Shown: piece after piece, positions 20,714-32,679 of the stretch | Layout of the letters: every line of letters starts with the position of its first letter | How positions within the stretch are numbered: position 1 is the first letter of the stretch | Assembly (NCBI GenBank): GCA_000349905.1 | Contig: KB722754.1 | Coordinates: 1 to 64,000, forward strand | Direction: 5' to 3' | DNA from: Volvariella volvacea V23 | Taxonomy: Eukaryota; Basidiomycota; Agaricomycetes; Agaricales; Pluteaceae | DNA: 64,000 nt | Program-made: the position numbers and the translations under genes | The notes under the pieces: model-generated | The model's database searches: none | Told to the model about the DNA's origin: nothing | The model's input: the letters and a program-made list of their open reading frames with translations, nothing else

Positions 20714-23700
20714 GGATATCTATTGCATTTATTCAAGGGACACTGCTTCAACCTATCGGACATGGTTTATTTTCTTTTGTATGTATTCTGTGCATGTTTG
20801 GGATCACGATTATCTGTAGGATGAGGGTGCTGGGTGTTTGGCGCCCTGGAGTTGTTCATCACTATGTATGCGTGTGCAATACCTAATTACATGATTGTTA
20901 GCATCATTACCGCCTGCTTGGGAGTGGCGACGGGGAGATGGGGGAGATCTCTAGGAGAATCGCCCATTCTTGGTTGACCAAGACGTCCTAGGGGCTCTCA
21001 GCTATCTGTGGAGCCTGTGGCTATGTCCAGCCTTATGCCGTGAGCCTAGCCCTCCGTAAGACACCTTTCTAGTGTCCCGCGTATCTGCAGAGCTTCTCGC
21101 TTCAGTGGGGAATAGGGATGTGCGTAGTGAAGTCTGGTGGGTTTAACGCTGATAACAATCGGACGATAAAATCAGCTGCATCCTATCGGTGAGGCGCTCT
21201 TACCCGGGTACGGTGAGAGCCCATTGCTTGATGGAGCCTTTATGTTTGCGCGCCAGCGCAAGTGCTTTTGGTTGTCGCTGGAGTGGAGGGGTCCGTTCCC
21301 CGCAGTACGCCGGGAGGTGGTGTGGAGGTGTGCGCAGCAGTAGGACTAGCGCACGCTCTCTAGCTAGTCAAACCCCTCAGAAAGGCTTATATACAAGTCC
21401 TTTGTGACTGCACAGACACACTGAGTAGAGCGGACGCCACAGGAGGTGGACATGTGCGGGTACGGCGCATCAAAAAAATTCCTGAGAATTTTCAGGACAA
21501 AAAGGAAGGCGTTCATCATTGCCCAGTAAATGCAAATCCTTAATACATGTCTTTCTATATAGGCAATAACACTTATTTACGGTCTACGTTGGTTGTAGAC
21601 GTGGCGGTGAGCCGGAGAGTAGAAATGTGCGGGTGTTGTGGTGTGTATGCCCCAACGCGGGGTCTGTGCACGGGCTTGGGGTCGACAGATTTCCAGAGGG
21701 CATCAACACCCGCCCCCTTGGGCTCAATTGTGCGCCTTTGCTATTCAACCATGACGGTCATTATTGTAACTCATTATGGAGTATTTTGGTACCGTTTTTA
21801 TGGAGATCCACATCCTGTGCTGGACTCCGCAACACCCCGACAACAAGGCCTTGTTTTCGGGCAAATCCCGTAGTTACCGTAGCGGTTATTTGGCGAGAGC
21901 TCTCTATGGATGCTGTTCTTGAGGTTTCTTATGTTTGTTTTCTCGCACGCAGTCCAGTTGCTGGTGCTGAAGCAGGGCAACTTGACTCGTACCTTGGGCG
22001 ATTACAGGACTTACAAGGGATGTAAACTTGGCATAACTGATATGAATCTCGTTTAATTTCCGTCCGTTGGCACAGCATATAGCATGTTAACATACATTTT
22101 AGCCCTTTTTGCTGTCGCGATAAGGCTTTCAAGGTGCCACGCCCTCTTCCCGGCCCCTGCGACGCTGTTGTGCTTACAGATCGTACCTTTCTCTATAATT
22201 TCACAACGACTACTCCTACCAATAAAATATAACCCAAAAAAGAATCGTTAAGATGTTAAACGACCAAATCAAAAAGCATCTATTGCGTCTACTGCTCTCC
22301 CAGCCTCCCACCATGGTGGAGGATGGGGTAAGCGAGGTGGATCGGAGTTTGAATTAGTTTTGCTATTGTTTGTCTTTGAGGTGTCCACCAAATACGTACA
22401 ACTACCCAGATCTCCGATATATCCTTTCTAGGGTCCAGTGTCCAGCGAAAATTTTTAACTCTCGGAGGAAATTCATTTTTTCTCCAGTTCTTTGCACTGC
22501 GATCAAGAAGCCAAGATCTGCCCTTACCCGAGCGGCCGAACTCCGAGTCGGTCGGTTGTGAGTCGGCTTATGCCGTTAGGACCTGCGCTCGCTCGCATTG
22601 GGCGAAAATATTGTCCGTGCTGCTATAAATGCCATCCCGTAGGAAGTGTCCGTAGGGTGAGTCGGTAGTACTGGGTATTGCGCTTGTGTCGCAACAGCCC
22701 AGATGGGGCAAACATAGCTATCGAGCTGATCACGAGGGGCTTCTCCCGGTGTTTTGGGTCAACAATACACAGGAGCTATTCGGGCAAGTGACTCAGTGGA
22801 ACTTACTACTTTCAGGACGATGCCGTTGAGGAATTGATGCTGTTGTCGTTCTTACGGCCTTGAAACTACCCGGTATCGATGACTGTAGAGTCACTCGAGG
22901 TGATGTGATGCGCCGATAAGGCTGTGTGGACGCTAGTTGAGACAGCAACTCTTTTGTGATGTGCAAGAGCGTCTGAATTTGCGTTTGGTATCTGCACGTC
23001 GGAAGGAACTTTACTGGACTTCCCGATAGCGCAGACTAAAAGTGTGTTGTGTACCGCCTTCAGATAGCTGTAGGGACTGCTTCATAAAGAAAACTGCAAC
23101 AGCAGTGGCAGTGCTTAAGCCACACCACATTCCCAGAAGTAAGTCACTTGGAGTGTTTGTTTATGTGCGATAACATGCCATCATCTGTGCATCTCAACTG
23201 AGATCAGCAACGGAAACCCGGAGGACGGTGCAGTTTGAGGCGTATGAATTGGTAATATACCGCCACAAGCGTTGCGCAAAATGTCAAGCTTAATTAACCT
23301 CATGAGGTGGAGTGTGCAACGATGATACTTACGAGGTAGGGTCACAGTATACTATAGGCTGCACTCGGCGTAGCAAGTTGTAAACACCGAGTTCGGAGGA
23401 GTACCGGGACCAGTCCACCGTCAAGTGAATTGCACCCTTAACCGCTCCACATTCGTATCAGCAACGTTTCACCGCATGTCCTAGGAGCTCGTCCACCACT
23501 CTTGTTCTTTCCATACACGCACCTATGCCATTACGTCAGGGGTACACGGTTGCATTCTATTTCACCTGTGACAAAGGCCAGTCAACGTTCGACATTCTAT
23601 CGCTGAGGTGAACGAGACGGAATTACGGACTAGAAGGTCCTAGCGCACCCTGGCCGTATGGTAGTTTCAACTTGGCACCTGCCGCGTGGCCATGATGATC

Positions 23701-26483
23701 ATCGTGTCCGTCTGTACGCACGTAACCATGCCCTGCCACGCACGATGAACAAGCCACAGGAAAAGGAAGTCTGGAGTCTGAAACGAGAAGGATTCAATAG
23801 CCTGTGGAGACGGGGCCACGATGTGGCCCACGGTCCCAACAGCATAGCTCGATGAAAGAAATGGAAGACAGATTGCCGTTTCACGATGACGAATATCGTG
23901 AACGAGGCCCGTCGATGTCAACAATAGACGGCCCCGTTTAAGGTTGCAAGGTTATGGAGTTTCATTATATTCTGGGGCACGGACGTATGAATAGTTTTTG
24001 CAGCCTTGCCGGCCACACCCCAGCTCGTGGCTGAACCCTGTTACTATTCAATGAGTCAATGTACCATCTGCCCTGAAGTTCGAGATCAGTCCTTGCAGTG
24101 TAATTGATGGAGTGTACACAGGCTCTATTCATCTTCTGGACGAGTGACGAGTGGGAACCGGGATGGGGTCAGCAGTTGGGCTAGAGGTTGCTGTGAAGGT
24201 CGCCTGACTCAGTGACTGTGATCACATTTACACCAAGTAAGAATTAGATGCACCTTTAGGACCAGACGGTGGCGGTCGATAGACCAATGATATACACATG
24301 ATATCATTATTACAAAACTGTCGTTTCGATTAATCACTTGTAGTCCGGTCGCCGCCTATCTGGCACTGAATATTCATTTGTGTGCCACTCGCTTTGGCCA
24401 GCTGGGCGGAGAGCATTAATAGGTGCGAAGTAAACTTTGAGCTAATTGAAGAACAAACAATACCTTATGGTTATAACTGACGTCTTGAAGGAAGATAGGA
24501 GTGCTAATACTTCCGATGACATCGTGCATGTAATCTAGGAGACTCTGTAGTGGCACCTGACAGCAGGATGAGCTTCTTGAAGCATGAACACAACCACAAA
24601 GGCAATGTACCTTCCAATATCACAAGCACTAAAGCGGTGCAGTAGCATTCCATATGCGTGACTGTCCTTGGATGTTCGGACTTGATTAACGCCGGGTATT
24701 TGGCCAACAATTATCAAGCAACGTGCCAAGCGGCTCAAGCGCTGTTCTGAGATATACAATCTATAACAGAATGTTCGCAGTTGACACCATACCCGGCCGG
24801 CGCAGCTGAACAAAGGCACACCTTGAATTGTCGACTTTACCTTGTTTCCATCTCAAAAGCTCCTCACTGCCATTTTGAGGTGATTCATTGCTCTATGCTG
24901 CGCCAAATTGGGAGCGTATGGCCCGGATAGGCAATCATCATCACAATCCCCACTTCGGCCTTTTTGACCGATAGAGGAGATGTGGCCGCCTTCCAAGCCC
25001 CTAAAAGAGGTGAACAGCGAGAGGGAGGATAGGCGTCCTTCCTAAACGCAAAAGTTCTGGACGGTGTTCTTAAGGGTTCGGGGGTTCATTGGATCATCGG
25101 TCAGGTGGCAGGAAGAGCCGGATTGTCCCGAACCCTGTAGGGTTTTTGTATTGGTTGAGAGAGGGATTGTAACTGCCAAGAGATTGGGGATTTCGTGGAA
25201 GCTCCTGGATCAAATCTTGTACTCGCCTCCAAATCTGCTCACGCTATACGCCGAGAATCCCTGCAAGGCGCTATGTTTGCGTCTGTGGCCTGATTCGAGC
25301 CCATAAACATAATAGGGAAGAAATTTCAGGACATAGCGGGGGTAGCTCACGGGCCCGCAAGGATAGCTTCTCGTAATTAACCGCTTGTGGGCAGGACCGT
25401 GTCTCGGTGTCGCTCAGATTGGCCACACCCCTTCCTTTCGGTTCTATTCCACTCTCGGTTCAAGCACTGGGCCACATATCTAGACGGCCAACGGCATCCT
25501 GAATGGTCCGCACCAGAAAACCGCCCGTTAGGGATGAGTGGAACATAGGCGACCAGATTAGCTATCTCTACGCTCCCAATCTCTGGGAGCTTGGTTAGCC
25601 GGCGATACCCCGCGTGACTCTTACAGGCCCAATCAGCGCCATCTAATTGCGAGGCGAGACAGGTTCCACATAGGACTCAGAACCCAATCATGGCGTAGAA
25701 CGGACTGCGCGCGAAAAAAAGGCCAAGGACGAGCTCTCTCGAGCTCCTCCGGCCGCGGCCCATAGAACGTGGTCCGACCTCGCGGTCCGGAAAGTGGCGT
25801 TCATAATTGTTTCATTTTCCTCCACTCTGGCTGGGATGTTTGTACCCCAGGGGACGGAAAAGGCAATGAAACGAGGGGACGCTGGACAGGGTGGTGAGAG
25901 AATTGAGAACGCGCTGGGTTCACGCCCTTTCGATTGGCTGATCTATTTCGAGGTGGGAATGGCGTGCCGGTGTTGGGGGGGCCAAAATTGGCTAGGCCCT
26001 GAACGATTTACTCGGAACCTTGACAGCTCTGAGGACGAGAAAAGGGTTTGTTGGGGGTGGGTGTATCGGAGATGCTAGCTACAATGATTCAGACAGACAA
26101 TGAGTAGAGACAATGGCTGGGATAGGAGTGCGAAGAACTGCACATTGGAAGCGCCGTGCAGCAGAATGGAGTGGCGCTGAATGGAGTTAGATTGGTGGGC
26201 GGTGCATCTCCCAATCGATCGCTCAGGAAAAACTTGGAAGGTTCCTGGCAAAAAACTTTGGATATTCCCCACGTGAAAGGGTAGAAATCAGTGTTTGGCC
26301 CTGTTTGTACTTGTGCCGTAAAAGTACAACAAGTCAATTGCTTCCAAACCTCGACCTTCTGCTCCACTCTTGACCTCCCTTTATATACGACCATCTTCAT
26401 CTCCCATGATGGCCATCCTAATGCCCCACCATCCATTCACCACGTATCCGCCAAAGCACATACGACGCACAGCCACTTCAGTT
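20714..26483. other. 5.7 kb gene-poor region
   Basis: No protein family, transposon signature, RNA gene or array recognised on either strand, apart from the TATA-like site listed near 26382. Open frames are short (under about 135 codons), overlap each other on both strands and show no motifs. I saw no long direct or inverted terminal repeats by eye. It could be old transposon remains or regulatory DNA; the sequence alone does not say. Confidence 0.5.
26382..26387 (+). promoter_or_regulatory. TATA box of the basic unknown gene
   Basis: tatata within ctttatatacg, about 100 nt before ATG 26484. The start of transcription would fall close to the earlier in-frame ATGs at 26406/26409, which makes ATG 26484 the safer start. 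Confidence 0.4.
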
Positions 26484-27206
26484 ATGGCTGGCCTCCACGA
26501 CAGGCCGCCTCCGCGGGATGTGTTGACGAGTTTGTTGAATGGCGTCCCTATCTATAAGGTTGTTGAGCGAGACGAGGAGGCAAAGAGAAGCAAGAAGCGG
26601 GAGAAAAAGGAGCGGGATAAGGAGCGAAAGAGGAGGCGACTGGAAGAGAAGCGGACAGCAGAGGGCGAGGCACTCAGCACAACGCCGAATGCCCTGCCAC
26701 CGTCGTGGAACTCCCGACCGGCAATATACATCCCATCCGCACAGCGTTCCGTGTCAGTCACACCCCCACCGTGCACGTCGCCTATGCGTATCATATCTTC
26801 TTCGCCGTCGTCGACACCAGGGCCGTCAATGTCGACTACCACATCCCGCACATCTTCGAAACGACCACGCACACCAGACGATAACGAGGACCTGGACATC
26901 AAGCCCGGAGACCCACTCGCGTCCGGACCTCCACGTCCGCCCCAGCGAAAGAAGCGAGTGGCAGTCAAGAAGGGATGGAAAGGCTGGGTGGAGGGTTCAC
27001 CGCCGCCATCACAGAAACTGATCAATCTGGATGCCGCTCCCGTTCTCCAAGAGAGACGGACGCGCAGCGGCAAAAACTTTGATGCTATCAGTATTGGTAA
27101 GGATGGGTGGGTATGTGAGTGAAAAATCCCATTGTCTGACGGTCCATTTCCTCTGATACTACAGCACCTAGAAAATGACTTGCCGTATCAAAACACCTGG
27201 AACTGA
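26484..27206 (+). CDS. basic, disordered protein of unknown function, 222 aa
   Basis: Exons 26484-27110 and 27165-27206; the intron has a good branch site (gtctgac) and joins GKDGW to HLENDLPYQN. A short structured N-terminus (LTSLLNGVPIYKVV) leads into a highly charged helix (about 28-58, runs of K, R and E such as KREKKERDKERKRRR). That helix could be both a coiled coil and a nuclear localisation signal. The middle is Pro/Ser/Thr-rich and disordered. The C-terminus (about 175-222) looks conserved, with RTRSGKNFDAI and a final aromatic/acidic tail. I do not recognise the family; a nuclear role is only suggested by composition. ATG 26484 has purine at -3 and G at +4. In-frame ATGs at 26406 and 26409 are alternatives. 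Confidence 0.6.
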
Positions 27207-28169
27207 TATCTAGCTGTTCAATCACCGTTCCGCCTGCCGTCATGCCGACGGTAACCTCGCCATCACCGCACTGGGCTTTTGTACCAAAATCTCGCTATAT
27301 ATTTGCTTCGCTTTCGTATACTCAACGGTCAGGAGCTGAGGCCAAGGTTGTTTCCATCGTGTCTACCGTCTCCCTCCCAGTTCAGCGACTTGAGAGCCTG
27401 TTTTAGTCTTGTTTGTATTCACAACCGCATTTGCGCACAGCAATTTATGGTATTCTTGGTTAGTTGGGATAGGGTTGCCTGGGGACGTCGCTGCGGAGTC
27501 AATTGTTGCGTTTGTGAGAAGCTGTTTACAAAATAGAGCAATTTAAATAGGCAGTTGTACTCGAAGGAGGCAATTCCCTGATAATGTGGCTTGTTCCTGA
27601 TGTCATACGCCTTCAGATTTGGGTGATCTTCGCTGAGTGATGCTTTGTGATGTTTGATACCATTCCAGAGAAATTCAGCAGCCTTCTGCAGTGCCACTGC
27701 TAGTACGCGGCTGTAGAATTAGTTCCGCAATCGGCTCGGAGCTCCGCCCGACCTCGGAGGGTCGCCGGGAAAAACCAAAAGAATAAACCGATTTATCGAC
27801 ACCTTCAGGTCACAACAAGTCCAAATATCAAAAAACACCGGGCAAGGAGCCAAAGCAAAACTCAAGCTGCGAACGGGCTGCGAGGAACCAGCGTTTGCAT
27901 TGCCAGTGTCCTCACGTTTCCTTTCAGGTGCACAAGGTCGTCAATTAGTGAAAGGACATTGTCGTTGGGCGTTGTGAGGCTCTGTGGTCAGGTCAATCAC
28001 CTTGGGGTATTTCACAGCGGCACTTCGCGTCATCTCCGGTTCTGTGGCGACCAGTACGCACACGCCCACCCAATACAATTCAATCCACCAGGCCCAAACC
28101 CGCAAACCCGCAGGGCAATCGATAGGTCATCGATAACATTCACCATCACTCGCCCGCCCACGCCCTAAA
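27207..28169. other. intergenic region upstream of mtg1
   Basis: No gene recognised. A GC-rich patch of alternating c/g words (about 27720-27770) lies 400 bp before the mtg1 start. Nothing else stands out. Confidence 0.5.
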
Positions 28170-31100
28170 ATGACGTTGGGCCACCTCGCCGTGCCAATGC
28201 TTCCCGTTCCCCCATCATGGTTCCCCGGTCACATGATGAAGTTCAAACGGATGCTCCCATCACTGCTGACAAAAACGGATGTGGTGCTCGAGATAAGGGA
28301 CTCGAGACTTCCTTTGACGAGCATAAACAGGGACCTTGAAGGTACGCATGCTGTGCTTCGTTCCTTTGTCGTTAAACTTGCACTTCGCGATTGCGCGTGG
28401 AGCTTATGTTTGGTTCCACCCCTTTGAATGATGATGCCAATACAACCTTCCTTGTACAATGAGTTGCCGTTGCAACGTGGTGTTGCGTCTCTGTTCTAGC
28501 TCATTCTTGTACACGCTTCATCAACGTGGCCCTCTACCGTTTAGGTCACACTTACCCTGTTTGATAGTTTGGCGCACGATCAACATCTTTGTGCTGACGG
28601 GGTTAATCTCGCTCTTTGCGCTTTTTGTAACAGGTGCCTTGCAGAAATGGAGACTGGAACGCGGATGGGACCCAAATAACCCCGCAAGAAGATTAGTGGA
28701 CGTTGCTGCGTGCGAACGCGTTGTTGTCCTCAATAAGCGCGATTTAGTCCCAGAATGGGGATTTGAAGTGAGTTTTGTTTGGGCCCGTTCTCCTTGCGGT
28801 CGATTGCGTTTTGGCAAGGAAGCATTCAAGGTGGCTCGAGGCATCGTGTATGCCTATCGTGGCCTGTCAAGAGTTCTTGCTACGCGATCATCATTGGCCG
28901 TTTGTGTTTCTGGCTTCTGACTCCTGTTTGGCTGACTTTCGAAACACCTTTGCTTTTTGGGCGTGGTGCAGCCATTCCGTAGGGCCATGGCGAAGAAATT
29001 TCCTGACCAAAATATCTTGTTCGCTTCGTGGCAACGGACGAAAGATATTGGAACTCTCAATGAAATCTTAGTAAGTATGTCGAAATCCCCAGGATCCCCG
29101 GTAGCAACAGAATAATGATTTGCCCTCCCTCCGGTACATTTTGGGAATCTGCAATCGCTCCACTTTCGTATTACGTGAACAGACATAGCGAAGAAATATC
29201 CCCACGCCATGGAACTCAACGTCCTGGTCATTGGCATGCCCAACGTCGGGAAATCAACTTTACTCAACGCCCTTCGTAATGTAGGCATAAAAGGCCGTAA
29301 GTCCCCCTCCTTTTCCAGACTTAATCGCGCCACTTGCACTCTGTCAAACAAACTACAGAGCCTAATAATCTCAAACGCCTTCTCGTGCCTTTGACCTCAT
29401 TTATGCGTGGTTTACGGTCATCTCCCTAATATGCTCATCACGCCATTTTCTTTCCGTCCTGAAACTCTAGGCACGCCCAAGGCGCTGAGGACGTCAGCCC
29501 TCCCGGGTCTAACGCAAGCTCTTTCGACGAGATTGAAGCTCTCGATAGATCCTCTTGTCTATGCATTCGACTCGCCAGGGGTAATGCTTCCTTACCTTGG
29601 GCGTGGTCCAGATGCCGCCGAGCGTGGCGCAAAACTTGCTTTGATCGGTAAGTAATAAACTCGCTCTTCTCTCTCTTAATCCACACACACACGCTGACCG
29701 ATCCTCTCTTCCTTGCATTTTTATTTTGGGGGTGGGGGAACTTTTTCGTCCGGATTTGAAATTGCTGGCGTCGTTTCGTCGGTCATCGTTCATCCTGGAT
29801 GTATGAACCCGTCGTGTCCGGATCCATTTTATTTCTGCTTTGCGTGGTTTATGAATTATCGTGATTGCGTTTCATGATTATCATCACCATTCATGGGTCC
29901 TGCGACACCATGACTGATGCACGCGTCACTTTTCGTCCTGCGCGCGGACTCGTATGTATTACCTGTTTGCCTCCCATATGGGATTAAACCTTCCCTCAAT
30001 CTCGATTGGGCGGCGGACTTGATTCGTCCATTCTGCCACTTGTGCCGAACCAACTCGGATAACCCCCCGCTATACACACGCCACCGTGATCGAATTTTGG
30101 TGGCCGTTTTTTGATTTTGGCTTTGGATTTGGGCGGCTGTGGTCGCTTGACCTTTGACCGTGTGCTTGGGCCTAAACTATTTGGGAACGGGCAACGGCAA
30201 CTACAATGACAACGGGCACACGATAAACGGGGGAAACGGTGACGCCAACCCAACTGGAAATGGGAACGCCAATGGAAACCGAAACGAAAACGGAAATGGG
30301 AACGGGAACGGCGACTTGCAACTACGATTTAATGATAAACAACACAATAGCGGGGATCAAAGAAGGGATGTATGATATGGAAACTTTGGCGGCATATTTG
30401 CTCTACAGGCTCAACGTTTTGAATCCGATTTGTGAGTGCATCTCTGACCTTTTGGTTTGCCCCTTTTTTGCGGGTTGGGCTCGTGCTGTGGTAATTGCTT
30501 CTATTGGCGGTTTCTTTTCGTGCCTCTGGTTGCCCAACCTTCTAAGTTCATCGTGTCCTTTTACGGGTCCGACCTCTGGATATGTGGAGTGTGTCTGTGC
30601 GCTTCGCTCTTCCGGGTTATTTGTCTTGGCAGTTCAAAAGAACTCCGAATTGCCATCTCGGCGACCCACATTATTGGTCCCATTTAATGGACTGCCTATC
30701 GGGCACAGGTCTCTGTCGTGTCATTTTCCTTACATTGCTCCTTCGAGGTATATTTTCCCTGATGCTGTTTTGCCTTTTCGCCGCACCTGCATCGCCCAAC
30801 TGTGGGCGCTTGGCTGCGGTTTACTGAACCGGATTTCATTAAAGCACAAAAAGGCGTAGATCTACCCAATCTACGACTCATAGGGCGCAATAGATTCATA
30901 GAAGTCCAGGACTTGTAGGGATCTACTGAGCAGCGCAGCACTATTTTTCATGCGCATCAGTGTCACTCTATTATGCGTATTTTTCTATTTTTTTTCTTTC
31001 ATTATCTTTTTCTCAATGATTTAAATATGCACACATACTGACTAACACCTCTCGCCCACCCAACATCCCCTTTCCTCGACATAAACAGCTCCAGCATATC

Positions 31101-31705
31101 TGCATCTCCTACCTCCAGGCTCAAAACCCACAACCGACCTATTCGAGTTCCTAACCCAACTGGGCCAGCGAATGGGCATGCTCAGGCGGGGTGGAGAGAT
31201 CGACCTGGGCAGAGCCGCGGTTTTTTTCGTTCGGTGGTGGAGAGAGGAGGGCGCGCTGGTTTATGCAAAGTCGCCTCTGGAGTTGGTGGGTGGTGGCGGT
31301 GTTGGTGTTGGTGTTGGTGCGGATGCGGGTGTGGACGTAGGTGCTGTAGGTCGTGAGGGTGGGCAGATGACAGGAGAGGGTGAGGGCGCTTCGTCGACGG
31401 TCCAGGGATGGGGGTTCGACTTCCAGTGGGAGTTGACCCCGGGTGATTTGGTCAGACTGCGGGGTGCGTCTGGGAACAGCCAGGATGCTACTAGTGCAAG
31501 CGGTGCCCAAGTCGAGAAGGAAGAGTTGGCTTCGGCGTTTGTCCAGGAGAAGATGGAGGCGTGCATTGACAGATATAAGGAGGTGATTGAGATGGAGGAC
31601 AAGGAGGAGTTGAATGTGAGTCCGACGCAGAGGAAGAAGCAGGCTATGATAGAGGAGAAGGAGAAAAGGAAGATGAGGTATGCTGCTCGAAAAGGTGGCA
31701 AGTAG
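28170..31705 (+). CDS. mtg1: Mtg1-type mitochondrial ribosome-assembly GTPase (circularly permuted)
   Basis: Exons 28170-28341, 28634-28767, 28972-29074, 29183-29296, 29471-29647, 30351-30431 and 31089-31705 give 465 residues. The G-motif order is permuted as in the YlqF/RbgA/Mtg1 family: G4 NKRD (91-94) comes before G1 GMPNVGKST (154-162), then the TSALPGLTQ switch region and G3 DSPG (208-211). The N-terminal WFPGHMMKF is the family hallmark. Members bind the large subunit of the mitochondrial ribosome at the inner membrane. Beyond the usual C-terminal domain (LFEFLTQLGQRMGMLRRGG, AVFFVRWWREE) there is an extension with a Gly/Val run (GVGVGVGADAG) and a charged helix ending YAARKGGK. Introns total 2138 nt, far above the local norm. 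The donor at 29075 was chosen because it keeps the frame into NIAKKYPHAMELNV. Confidence 0.92.
30183..30313 (+). repeat. degenerate ggnaac hexanucleotide repeat inside mtg1 intron 5
   Basis: Purine-rich units such as gggaac, ggcaac, ggaaac and aacggg recur for about 130 bases, with variation at each unit. It lies wholly inside the 703-nt intron between the G3 exon and the GIKEGMYDMETL exon, so it is not coding in the spliced message. Confidence 0.6.
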
Positions 31706-31996
31706 TGTTGGGTTGACACAGTCAAGACTTGAAAAACCACTTTGGGTTTATAATCGGGCGCGTAAGTGGAGGTAAAACCGCTTTATGTCGCTCTCGTTTG
31801 CTATATACCGTAAAAATTACAGGCTAATCATAATGGCCATAGAGCGTATCTAATTGTCCAGCGTAGTAGACTATTGGCACAAGTGTCGTACATACATCCT
31901 AATAAGCGTGCGACCGCGAAGCGTACCAATAGGACCCATGAGAGCGTAGCCCTTGGAGCACCCTCCAAGCGAAGAATGGATGGAATATCCTGTTCT

Positions 31997-32679
31997 TCAG
32001 AGATCCAGGTAATCCTTCTGTTGCGTCCAACTACCACCAGCACCAGTGCCATAGGGATCATCAATCCCATGCCCTCCAGCACTTGGACCCACGCCAACTC
32101 CACTCACGCCCACTCCACCCGCCCCACTAACACCTTCGACATCCTTGAAGGAGAACTCTCGTTTGAATTTGGTCTCGAGCGATGAGAGAGTGCCGATGAG
32201 CTTTTGGCAGGCTTGTTCGAGAATTGCTTGAGGTGTGATGGTTCCGTCGGTTTGGATTTTGATGAGGAAGTAGGGGTGGAGAGGGTGTGGGACCTTGTAG
32301 CCCGCGAAGAGGATTTGGGGCATTGAGAGGAGTTGACTTGAGGTAGGAAGGCGAGAAGGATGGGGCGGGGAGTTGTGGTTGTTAGTGCCACAACGGATAC
32401 AGAATGCGATGGGACCCACGCTCTGAGCATATTACCCAACGTGTGATCCTGCTTGACAATCTTTATTGTCGCGGCATTTGGAATCTTTGTGTCTTCCGTG
32501 ACCTCGACGCTGTTTTGCAAGGCGCAATGTTCGCGTACATCGTGAGATTGTTTCGAGTTTGATCAGACAGAAAAGGCAAGGAGTTCGTTCAGCACAGGCG
32601 AGCTACAAGAAACAGCAGGAACGCACGGCTTCTCGCCATCTTCGAGGACGAATAGTTCGTATCGTGCTGGTGCGTTCAT
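31997..32679 (-). CDS. rpb11: RNA polymerase II subunit Rpb11, with Gly-rich C-terminal extension
   Basis: Exons on the minus strand: 32627-32679, 32420-32509 and 31997-32336, giving 160 residues. Start MNAPARYELFVLEDGEK, then TKIPNAATIKIVKQDHTLGN, LRAQLLSMPQILFAGYKV, PHPLHPYFLIKIQTDG and a C-terminal helix. This is the full Rpb11 fold, which pairs with Rpb3 in the alpha-like assembly platform of Pol II in the nucleus. Typical Rpb11 is about 115-125 residues. Here about 42 residues follow the core, a Gly/Val/Ser run (GAGGVGVSGVGVG) ending DPYGTGAGG...DYLDL. I found no GT-AG pair that would remove them cleanly. The gene converges on mtg1, with 291 bp between the stops that hold nothing else. 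Confidence 0.93.

Noticed and set aside
23290..23420. Possible 5S rRNA or tRNA in the gene-poor region
   Set aside because: No match to the conserved 5S internal control words or to a tRNA B box with a foldable acceptor stem.
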